From assembly GCA_022402505.1 (NCBI GenBank), contig JAKRSE010000287.1, positions 1-11,620 of the forward strand: DNA of 11,620 bases, in the 5' to 3' direction. The first letter of the stretch is position 1. Each line of letters begins with the position of its first letter. This DNA is from Fimbriimonadaceae bacterium. GTDB lineage: Bacteria; Armatimonadota; Fimbriimonadia; Fimbriimonadales; Fimbriimonadaceae. Made by a program: the position numbers and the translations under genes. This document shows positions 1 through 6,395 of this stretch, one piece after another. Under the pieces are notes generated by a model. It did no database searches and was not told the DNA's origin. It saw only the letters and a list, made by a program, of their open reading frames with translations.

Positions 1-987
1 CCACGGCAAGTGATCGGACATCTGCCAGGTCCGCCATTTCTCGGCGTAATACTTTCTGGCAGATTCGGGCGACTTGCCGACATGCGACCTGAGGGCCTTC
101 TCGCTGTAGAAGGCAGAATAGTCTTCATCTTCTCGAAAGACCGACTGGAAGAAGTCGAAGACTCCGGCATTGGGCTTGTTCGGCGAGATCTTGATCCGGT
201 CCGTTCGGCTGCGATAGGCGATCTGATCGTAGTATTTGTCCCGGCCAAAGTTGGATGGCTTCTCCTTCAGTTCCGGCGGGATCTTGAAGCCTCCGGATTC
301 CAGAGCGTTCATCGTCTCGTGCCCCTCACCGATGATGTTGAAGTCTCCCAAAACCAGGAAGGCTTCGCCCGATTTGTCCGCCCGTTTCTTCAGGAAGGAG
401 CTGATGCCCGCGATCTCCCTGACCCGCTGAGCCATGCCCTCCGACCCTTCTCCGTAGAGCATGTGGACCGTACACAGGTTGAACTTCAACCATCCGGCCT
501 GGAAGGAGCACAGGAAGGGGCTTCGGGCGAACTGGACTCCGGCCAGCAGGTCGTTCTTGGGCAGCACGATCTCGCCGGCGATGTTCCGAAACCGGATCTT
601 TCGGCGGTCATAGATGAACACCATGCGCTCCAGGTTTCCCGGTCCGCCTTCGGTGACATCGGTCGCGATGTAGTCGTAGCTCGGGCCGAGAATGGACATC
701 ATGCGGCCGAATTCCTCCATCCGATCATTCACTTCCTGAACCGCAATGAGATCGAAGCATGATGCGATTTCGGCCAGGTAGTAGAGGGACTCGGGAAGCC
801 GCGGCTGAGGGTTCAGCCGGCTGCCGCCGAAATCACGAACATTCCAGGTCGCGAGCATCAGGTCGTCGGTGATGCTGCGGACGGGGATCTCGGCACGGAG
901 CTGCGCTCGGAGAGCCTGGAGCCGCTCCACCACAAACGGAGTTCGGTCAGGCCCGACGGCCGCGCGGAGCCCGGAATAGAACGGCAT
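1..987 (-). CDS. Endonuclease/exonuclease/phosphatase family protein (3' end cut by window)
   Basis: I translated this minus frame by hand; it is open from the ATG at 987 to the window edge (329 residues, no stop). It carries the order of motifs of the metal-dependent EEP (exonuclease III/DNase I-like) fold: ATWNVRDF with Asn49, AVQEV with metal-ligand Glu85, TVHM with His175, GDFN with Asp215 and Asn217, YYDQIAY around Asp254, and a closing SDH at Ser324-His326 followed by LPW. EEP proteins hydrolyse phosphodiesters or phosphomonoesters in nucleic acids, lipids or inositol phosphates; the substrate here cannot be told. No signal peptide is visible. The closing SDH motif normally lies near the C-terminus, so only a short tail is missing. 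The 44 residues before the first motif look like genuine family sequence (a run ending IPVRSITDD), so I prefer 987 to the internal ATG at 855. No clear Shine-Dalgarno precedes 987. The gene is divergent from the DUF255 gene. Confidence 0.88.
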   Translation of the reverse strand, partial: MPFYSGLRAAVGPDRTPFVVERLQALRAQLRAEIPVRSITDDLMLATWNVRDFGGSRLNPQPRLPESLYYLAEIASCFDLIAVQEVNDRMEEFGRMMSILGPSYDYIATDVTEGGPGNLERMVFIYDRRKIRFRNIAGEIVLPKNDLLAGVQFARSPFLCSFQAGWLKFNLCTVHMLYGEGSEGMAQRVREIAGISSFLKKRADKSGEAFLVLGDFNIIGEGHETMNALESGGFKIPPELKEKPSNFGRDKYYDQIAYRSRTDRIKISPNKPNAGVFDFFQSVFREDEDYSAFYSEKALRSHVGKSPESARKYYAEKWRTWQMSDHLPW

Positions 988-1008
988 GGCCGAATTGTAC
1001 GACGGCCC

Positions 1009-1037
1009 GGCCCAGATCGACCCTCGATTCGCGGGCC
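1009..1037. repeat. Nested inverted repeat in the divergent intergenic gap
   Basis: The 70-bp gap 988-1057 between the two divergent genes contains an outer pair GGCCC (1009-1013) and GGGCC (1033-1037). Inside it is a perfect pair ATCGA (1016-1020) and TCGAT (1024-1028) around a CCC loop. It could be an operator or a cruciform/hairpin serving both genes. In GC-rich DNA such short pairs also arise by chance, so the functional reading is only inference. No convincing -35/-10 pair was found in the gap. Confidence 0.35.
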
Positions 1038-1057
1038 AAGTACCATCTCCGGCAGAC

Positions 1058-3214
1058 ATGCCGAACCGACTTGCTGACGAGGCCTCCCTGTACCTGCGGC
1101 AGCACGCCGACAACCCGATCGACTGGCAGCCCTGGGACGACAAGGCCCTGGCGGAGGCGAGGAATCGGAACGTACCCATCTTCCTCTCGGTCGGCTACTC
1201 CAGCTGCCACTGGTGCCACGTCATGGCCCACGAATCATTCGAGGATGAGGAGGTGGCGGCCGCCCTCAACCGGAGCTTCGTCAGCATCAAGCTCGACCGA
1301 GAAGAACGGCCCGACCTGGACGAGGTCTACATGACCGCCGTGCAGGTGGCGAACGGCCACGGGGGCTGGCCGATGACCCTCTTCCTGACTCCGGACCTGA
1401 AGCCCTTCTTTGCGGGGACCTATTTCCCCCGCGTCGGTCGCGGAGGACGGCCGGGATTCCTGCAGCTGGTCCAGTCTCTGGCGACGGCCTGGCGAGAGGA
1501 GCGGGAGAAGGTCGTGGAGGCGGCGGAAGAGTTCGGGCGGCACCTGACGCGGATGCTGGGGCGGCAGCTCGCCCCCGCTGAAAGGCTTCCGGAGCTGGAC
1601 GAGGTCGACAACGTGGTCGAATCGCTGCAGGAGGGGTTCGACTATCAGAACGGCGGATTCGGTGAAGCGCCGAACTTTCCGCCTCATCCGGCCCTGCGGT
1701 TTCTGTTGGAGTACGCCTCGCGTCGGCCCGGATCGGCAGAGGATGAGACGGGCGCTGCCCTGGCGGAGGCTGCGGGAGCCATGGCCCTCCGCACCCTGGA
1801 GATGATGGCCCTTGGGGGCATCCACGACGTCGTGGGGGGCGGCTTCCATCGGTACAGCACCGACGCAGTCTGGAGGCTGCCGCACTTCGAGAAGATGCTG
1901 AGCGACAACGGCCAGCTGCTTTGGTGCTATGCTGCGGCGGCCGAGGGCTGCGAGGACCCGGAACTGGCCGGGCTCTTTCGGGAGACGGCCGATGGGATCG
2001 CCCGATGGGTGGAACGGGAGATGACGGGCCCCGACGGCCTCTTCTTCTCGGCATTGGACGCAGACGCCGAGGGAGAAGAGGGGGTCTTTTCCACCTGGAC
2101 ATTGGAAGAGATCGAATCCGCCCTCGGAGATCGGGCTGTCAAGTTCATTCAGGCTCACCAAATGGTGGACGGCGGCAATTTCCAGGACGAAGCGAGCCGC
2201 CTCTTTACGGGCCGGAATGTCCTGCACCGCCTGGAGCCGGGAGACTGGTCGGCCGACTACTCCCGACTCTTGGAGGTTCGGCTCCAGCGTCCAGCTCCGG
2301 CACGAGACGAGAAGTGCCTGGCCTCCTGGAACGGGCTGATGATCTCCGGATTAATTCGAGCCGGACGAACGGACCTCGCCGTCCGAGCCATTGACGCCTG
2401 GATACACCACATGGTGAATGACCTCCCGCCCCACCAAGTGGTGGAAGGACGGGCGATGGGCAGCCCGTTTCTGGACGACGCCGTCTACCTGACCCAGGCG
2501 ATTCTGGACGCCGCCGCCGCCACGGGCCGCGCCGACCTGCAGGAACAGGCCGACCGGAGCCTCGATGCCCTCCTGGCCGAGTTCGGCGACCACGTTCTGG
2601 GCGGACTCCACTTTGTCGGCAAATCCCAGCCGTCGCTCTTCGCACGAACCAAGCCCTTCTTCGACACGGCAGTGCCGAGTCCGATCGGTGGGGTCCTGCG
2701 CATGCTGCTGCGGCGGGGAGACCTGGAGCGGAGCCTCATCCACGTCGCCGCCGCTCTCCCCTGGCTGAACCGCCTCCCTCAGTCGATGGAGACCACCGCC
2801 GAGGCACTGCTGAGCTGGCCGTTCCACCAAAAGGTGGAAGCCCGAGGCCGGCCGGAACAGCCCGAGGTCAAGGTCACCCTCTTCCCGCCCCAGGCGAAGC
2901 CGGACGACAAGGGTTTGGCCCACGTCGCCGTCCTGATCAACATCCCGGAAGGGCTTCACATCCAGACCCATGAGCCGCCGGCGGCATGGCTCCACCCCAC
3001 CACCGTTCGCGTGGAGGGGCTGCTGGGCGAGGCCGGGTTCCCGGAATCGACGGAGGACCGATACGCCGGGCAGGTCCAGATTCCGCTTCGGCTGAAGGCG
3101 CCTTCCGTCACCCAGAGCTTCGAGGTGGTGGTCTCCTTTCAGCCCTGCACGGAAGAGATGTGTTTCGCCCCGCAGGAGGTGCGGCTGACGGGCCGCGTCG
3201 TTGTGCCCGAATGA
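1058..3214 (+). CDS. DUF255/YyaL-type thioredoxin-fold protein with C-terminal DsbD-N-like domain
   Basis: This 718-residue protein belongs to the DUF255 (YyaL, SSP411/spermatogenesis-associated protein 20) family. The N-terminal thioredoxin-like domain (about 1-155) has the family block GYSSCHWCHVM with Cys50 and Cys53, then DREERPD (80-86) and GGWPMTLFLTPD (102-113). An alpha-barrel, glycosidase-like region follows (about 180-595), with GGGFHRY (260-266), LPHFEKM (274-280) and SWNGLM (423-428). The biochemical role of the family is not settled. Residues about 604-718 are unusual for the family: they read as a DsbD N-terminal-like beta-sandwich (IPEGLHIQTHEPP, PTTVRVEG, YAGQVQIPL) ending in a Cys697-x4-Cys702 pair. 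The family normally starts with Met-x-Arg-Leu just before the AxEaSlYLxQHAxNPIDW block, so I chose the ATG at 1058. The in-frame ATG at 986 would add 24 residues, leave no promoter space and overlap the divergent start. No signal peptide is visible from either start. The stop is 28 bp before serA, so the two are probably co-transcribed. Confidence 0.9.
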   Translation: MPNRLADEASLYLRQHADNPIDWQPWDDKALAEARNRNVPIFLSVGYSSCHWCHVMAHESFEDEEVAAALNRSFVSIKLDREERPDLDEVYMTAVQVANGHGGWPMTLFLTPDLKPFFAGTYFPRVGRGGRPGFLQLVQSLATAWREEREKVVEAAEEFGRHLTRMLGRQLAPAERLPELDEVDNVVESLQEGFDYQNGGFGEAPNFPPHPALRFLLEYASRRPGSAEDETGAALAEAAGAMALRTLEMMALGGIHDVVGGGFHRYSTDAVWRLPHFEKMLSDNGQLLWCYAAAAEGCEDPELAGLFRETADGIARWVEREMTGPDGLFFSALDADAEGEEGVFSTWTLEEIESALGDRAVKFIQAHQMVDGGNFQDEASRLFTGRNVLHRLEPGDWSADYSRLLEVRLQRPAPARDEKCLASWNGLMISGLIRAGRTDLAVRAIDAWIHHMVNDLPPHQVVEGRAMGSPFLDDAVYLTQAILDAAAATGRADLQEQADRSLDALLAEFGDHVLGGLHFVGKSQPSLFARTKPFFDTAVPSPIGGVLRMLLRRGDLERSLIHVAAALPWLNRLPQSMETTAEALLSWPFHQKVEARGRPEQPEVKVTLFPPQAKPDDKGLAHVAVLINIPEGLHIQTHEPPAAWLHPTTVRVEGLLGEAGFPESTEDRYAGQVQIPLRLKAPSVTQSFEVVVSFQPCTEEMCFAPQEVRLTGRVVVPE

Positions 3215-3242
3215 CCCATGACCGCCCGGTAACCTTCCGGCT

Positions 3243-4457
3243 GTGAAGGTCCTCGTTGCCGACAAGTTGGAGCAGAGCGGATTGGACGGCATCCGCGCCC
3301 TGGGATGCGAAGTCCTGCTGGAGCCGGACCTGAACGGCCCGACCCTGGAAGCCCGCCTCGCCGAATCGGAGGCGAAGATCCTCATCGTCCGTTCGACCAA
3401 GGTGGACCGTGCCGCCATCGAGGCCTCGACTCTTGGCCTGATCATCCGGGCCGGCGCGGGCGTCAACACGATCGACATCGAAGCGGCGAGCGAGTCCGGC
3501 GTCCAGGTCGCGAACTGCCCGGGCAAGAACGCGATCGCCGTGGCCGAGCTCGCCTTCGGCCTGATGCTGGCGGTGGACCGCGACATCGCCTTCTGCGACA
3601 AGGAGTTCAAAGAGGGGATCTGGAACAAGAAGGCCCACAGCGGCGGCAGAGGACTCTATGGTCGGACGCTGGGCCTGATCGGCCTGGGCAACATCGCTCA
3701 GGAGATGATCCCCCGGGCCAAGGCCTTCGGGATGAACATCATCGCCTTCAGCCGCTGGATGACCCCCGAGGTGGCGGCGGCCCTGAACATCGGCCGGGCC
3801 GCCAGCCTGACCGAGCTTGCCAAGCAGGCCGAAATTGTCTCGGTCCACGCGGCCCTCAGCCCTCAGACCAAGGGGATGCTGGATGCCGAGTTCTTCGCCG
3901 CCCTGCGACCCGGCACGATCTTCATCAACTCCAGCCGAAGCGAAGTGGTGGATGAGCCGGCCCTGATCGAGGTCTTGAAGTCCGGCCGAATCGCCGCGGG
4001 ATTGGACGTGTTCGACGGCGAGCCCGCCGGAAGCACGGGGACGGTCAGCAGCCCCCTGGCCGAGCTTCCCAATGTCGTCGTGACCCACCACATCGGCGCG
4101 AGCACCGAGCAGGCCCAGGAGGCGGTCGCGGCCGAGACGGTCCGCATCGTGAAGGAGTTCATCCTGACGGGCAAGGCGGTGAACACGGTGAATGTGGCGG
4201 CCGGCAAGTCGGGAGCGACCCACCTGCTGGTGGTCCGCCACAAGGACCAGGTCGGCGTCTTGGCCGACATCCTCGCCAAGCTCCGGGAAGAGGAGATCAA
4301 CGTGCAGGAGATGGAGAACGTAGTCCTCCGGGGAAGCCGAAGCGCGATCGCCCAGATCTCGGTGGACAAGCCGATTTCAGCCGGCTCGCTGGATGTGCTC
4401 AAGCAGCTGCCGACCGTCTTCGATGCGGTTCTCATGCCGATCGACCAGGTGAAATGA
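3243..4457 (+). CDS. serA: D-3-phosphoglycerate dehydrogenase with C-terminal ACT domain
   Basis: SerA oxidises 3-phosphoglycerate to 3-phosphohydroxypyruvate, the first step of L-serine synthesis, in the cytosol. The 404 residues are close in length to the E. coli-type enzyme. The Rossmann signature is GLGNIA (147-152), with Ala in place of the third Gly. The catalytic set of the 2-hydroxyacid dehydrogenase family is present: Arg232 in NSSRSEVVDE, Glu260 in DVFDGEP, and His283 in THHIGAST. Residues about 326-403 form an ACT domain (HKDQVGVLADIL, INVQEMENV), the usual site of L-serine feedback control. At the end of the second beta strand, where NAD enzymes carry Asp, this protein has Ser170-Arg171 (IIAFSRW), which may shift cofactor choice towards NADP. 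The start is a GTG giving the canonical KVLVADK opening; no strong ribosome-binding site precedes it. No other serine-pathway gene lies in the window. Confidence 0.93.
   Translation: MKVLVADKLEQSGLDGIRALGCEVLLEPDLNGPTLEARLAESEAKILIVRSTKVDRAAIEASTLGLIIRAGAGVNTIDIEAASESGVQVANCPGKNAIAVAELAFGLMLAVDRDIAFCDKEFKEGIWNKKAHSGGRGLYGRTLGLIGLGNIAQEMIPRAKAFGMNIIAFSRWMTPEVAAALNIGRAASLTELAKQAEIVSVHAALSPQTKGMLDAEFFAALRPGTIFINSSRSEVVDEPALIEVLKSGRIAAGLDVFDGEPAGSTGTVSSPLAELPNVVVTHHIGASTEQAQEAVAAETVRIVKEFILTGKAVNTVNVAAGKSGATHLLVVRHKDQVGVLADILAKLREEEINVQEMENVVLRGSRSAIAQISVDKPISAGSLDVLKQLPTVFDAVLMPIDQVK
4447..4452 (+). promoter_or_regulatory. Ribosome-binding site for arsC inside the end of serA
   Basis: AGGTGA lies six bases before the ATG at 4459, within the last codons of serA. 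With the serA stop (TGA 4455-4457) one base before that ATG, it supports the chosen start and translational coupling of the two genes. Confidence 0.65.
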
Positions 4458-4458
4458 A

Positions 4459-4869
4459 ATGACTGTCCTCTTTGTATGCGTCCACAATGCGGGTCGGAGC
4501 CAGGCGGCCGAAGCCCTGTTCCGGCACCATGCTTTGGCGGCCGGGCTCTCGGTCCGATCTGAGTCGGCCGGAACTCTCGGGGGCGGCTCGCTGAACCCGG
4601 CGGTGGTCCGGATGCTGGAAGCGAGGGGAGTTTCGACCGCCGACCTGACCCCCAAGCAGCTGACCGTCGAGATGGTCGCGAGAGCCGACCGGATCATCAG
4701 CATGGGTTGCGGCGTGGATGCCGAAGCCTGCCCGGCGAAGTTCTGGCTGACCGAGGACTGGGGCCTCGACGATCCCAAGGGCCGGCCGGATGACGAAGTC
4801 GCGGCGATCCTGGACCAGGTGGAAGCCCGGGTGCACGACCTCATCAGCCGCATTCAGACCTCTGCCTGA
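4459..4869 (+). CDS. arsC: Arsenate reductase of the thioredoxin-coupled ArsC/low-molecular-weight phosphatase family
   Basis: This 136-residue cytosolic protein has the low-molecular-weight tyrosine phosphatase fold. The P-loop is Cys7-x5-Arg13-Ser14 (CVHNAGRS) and the general-acid loop is DWGLDDP (100-106). Two further cysteines, Cys84 and Cys91 in MGCGVDAEACP, are spaced as in the S. aureus plasmid pI258 ArsC (Cys82 and Cys89). There they pass a disulfide from the catalytic Cys to thioredoxin during reduction of arsenate to arsenite. The full Cys triad therefore favours arsenate reductase over a plain protein-tyrosine phosphatase. It starts one base after the serA stop. No arsR, arsenite pump or methyltransferase gene lies nearby, so it is not in a typical ars operon and another phosphatase role remains possible. 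The stop is 9 bp from the stop of the convergent regulator gene. Confidence 0.82.
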   Translation: MTVLFVCVHNAGRSQAAEALFRHHALAAGLSVRSESAGTLGGGSLNPAVVRMLEARGVSTADLTPKQLTVEMVARADRIISMGCGVDAEACPAKFWLTEDWGLDDPKGRPDDEVAAILDQVEARVHDLISRIQTSA

Positions 4870-4878
4870 ATCCCCGGT

Positions 4879-5610
4879 TCAAAGGAAGGCTTCGATCGCG
4901 TCCATGTCCAGGATGGTGAAGCGGCGCGAGGCGACCGACACCCAGCCGGCCTTCTGCCACTTGCTGATCGTGCGGATCGTGCTCTCAACCGTGGTCCCGG
5001 CCATTTCGGCGATGTCTTGGCGGGTCAGAGGGACCTGGATCAGAGAACCCTTGGCCGTCTGGCGTCCGTAGCTCTCCACAAGGATCAGGAGGATGACGGC
5101 GACCCGCTCCTCCACCTTGCCCGTGGACATCCGGGCCATCATCTCGTAGGCGCTTCGCAGTCTGGTGGTGGTGCGCCGGACCAGGCTCTCCTTCAGGATG
5201 ACGTTCTGGTGGTAGACCGGAAGGAAGCCGCGCTTGGGCACCTTCAAGTACCAGGTCGGGCAGATGGCCCGTGCCGTCTGGGGGCATCCCATGCCGTCGA
5301 TCACCCCCAGCAGACCGAAGACCTGGCCGGGCCCCATCACCTCGGTGGTGACGTCCTGGCCATGCGAAGTGCTGCGGGTCATCTTGACAAAGCCGCACCC
5401 GACGACCCCGAAGAAATCGACCGTGGTTCCGTTGAGCCAGATGGTCTCCGCTCGCTCGGCGAAGGCCATGTGGCTGATCCCCGCGACCTCCATCATCTGC
5501 TCCTCGCTGAGTGAGTTGAGCAGCGTGCTGGACCTCAGGACGCCGATGTTGGTGGGTCGTTCGGGAAAGTCGGCCATGTCGGGTTCGCCGTCAGGGACCG
5601 CCCGCTTCAT
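4879..5610 (-). CDS. Crp/Fnr-family transcriptional regulator
   Basis: The 243-residue protein has an N-terminal cyclic-nucleotide-binding-like beta-barrel (about 28-135), a long dimerisation helix (about 138-180) and a C-terminal winged helix-turn-helix (195-243). The recognition helix includes TTVESTIRTISKW, with Glu209 and Arg213 at the positions that read the TGA of Crp/Fnr operators. It has no N-terminal Cys cluster as in oxygen-sensing FNR. The segment GPGQVFGLLGVIDG lacks the Arg-Ser/Thr of a cAMP-binding cassette, so the signal is unknown. Cys72, Cys110 and Cys117 are the only cysteines. The frame is open far upstream, but the start at 5610 is supported by an ATGA overlap with the ccsA stop and by GAGGA at 5619-5615; Met12 (5577) is the alternative. 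Co-translation with ccsA suggests control of respiration or cytochrome maturation, probably including its own operon through the palindrome at 7689-7710. Confidence 0.9.
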   Translation of the reverse strand: MKRAVPDGEPDMADFPERPTNIGVLRSSTLLNSLSEEQMMEVAGISHMAFAERAETIWLNGTTVDFFGVVGCGFVKMTRSTSHGQDVTTEVMGPGQVFGLLGVIDGMGCPQTARAICPTWYLKVPKRGFLPVYHQNVILKESLVRRTTTRLRSAYEMMARMSTGKVEERVAVILLILVESYGRQTAKGSLIQVPLTRQDIAEMAGTTVESTIRTISKWQKAGWVSVASRRFTILDMDAIEAFL

Positions 5611-6395
5611 TCGGTCCTCGTGTAAGTATGCACCGACTCCTGCGCCGTGGGGAGCAGATTCACCCCGAACCAGCAGCCGAGCAGGACAGCGAACCCGGCG
5701 ACGAGGACGGAGAGGGCCAGCACCGGCTTCAGTTGATGCCGCTGCCGGACGTGGAGATAGGTGAGGTAGGCAGCCCAGGTGAGGAACGCCCAGGTCTCCT
5801 TCGGGTCCCACGTCCAATAGTGGCCCCAGGCCTCCTTGGCCCAGAAGGCGCCGAAAAGAAGGCCGCAGGTGAGCAGCGGAAGTCCGACGAGGACGAGGCG
5901 ATGGGGAGTGTCGGCGTCTTCGGGCTGAACCTCTTCCCGCCGAAGGAGCCGCTTGACCAGCACCCAAGCCGCCATCAGGCTTCCGAGTCCGAGGGCCGAG
6001 TAGCTGACCATGTAGACGATGACATGGGGCACGAACCACGGGCTCTGGAGCGCCGGCATCAGGGTCTTGTCCATCGTCTCCGGATGGGCCAGATTGATCC
6101 AGGCAAAGAGTGCGCCCATCAGGCAACTGGGCACGGCGAGGGCTCGGGTCTGGAACCGCCAGCCGATGAGGCAGCCGATCACCGGGACGCCGACCGCATA
6201 CCACCAGCGGGTCTCGCCGAGGGTGCGCAACGGGGGCCGGCCGAGGCTCGCCCAGAGGATCCCCAGGAAGAGGACGCCGCTCAGGATGCCGAGCATCATG
6301 AGGACATCGCCGATCCAGGCACGCTTCTTCTGGGTGAGATAGGCGGCGGAGCCGGCGATCCAGCTGCCGAGGGCGAGTTGAGCGAGAAGGGTCAC
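5607..6395 (-). CDS. ccsA: Cytochrome c biogenesis protein CcsA (System II haem handling, CcmC/CcsA superfamily)
   Basis: With ResB this integral membrane protein moves haem across the inner membrane and joins it to apocytochrome c. The 262 residues contain about eight hydrophobic segments. The tryptophan-rich WWD-type motif WGHYWTWDPKETW starts at 190. Candidate haem-ligand histidines are His124 (WFVPHV) and His256 (ESVHTY near the C-terminus), in the positions expected for the family. The frame also allows a GTG at 6422, but that adds only a charged stretch antiparallel to nothing known and overlaps resB by 31 bp. I prefer the GTG at 6395: it forms a GTGA overlap with the resB stop and has GGAGG at 6409-6405, nine bases upstream. 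The 3' end overlaps the regulator start by ATGA. Some databases call this family CcsB in certain lineages. Confidence 0.92.
   Translation of the reverse strand: MTLLAQLALGSWIAGSAAYLTQKKRAWIGDVLMMLGILSGVLFLGILWASLGRPPLRTLGETRWWYAVGVPVIGCLIGWRFQTRALAVPSCLMGALFAWINLAHPETMDKTLMPALQSPWFVPHVIVYMVSYSALGLGSLMAAWVLVKRLLRREEVQPEDADTPHRLVLVGLPLLTCGLLFGAFWAKEAWGHYWTWDPKETWAFLTWAAYLTYLHVRQRHQLKPVLALSVLVAGFAVLLGCWFGVNLLPTAQESVHTYTRTE
5615..5619 (-). promoter_or_regulatory. Ribosome-binding site for the Crp/Fnr regulator
   Basis: On the minus strand GAGGA occupies 5619-5615, four bases before the ATG at 5610 and inside the last codons of ccsA. It supports the upstream start over Met12 and the coupling to ccsA. 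Confidence 0.5.

Noticed and set aside
10..762. Plus-strand open frame of 250 codons
   Set aside because: It is antisense to the EEP-family gene, whose minus frame carries all the catalytic motifs; the plus frame shows no recognisable domain.
3215..3242. ATGACC and GGTAAC around GCCC in the gap before serA as a second Crp/Fnr site
   Set aside because: Only 4 of 6 arm positions are complementary, there are no matching outer arms, and the spacing differs from the site at 7689-7710.
5611..6204. Upstream extension of the Crp/Fnr frame by about 198 codons
   Set aside because: It is out of frame with ccsA and rich in Arg/Pro/Gly; the ATGA overlap and GAGGA at 5619-5615 place the true start at 5610.
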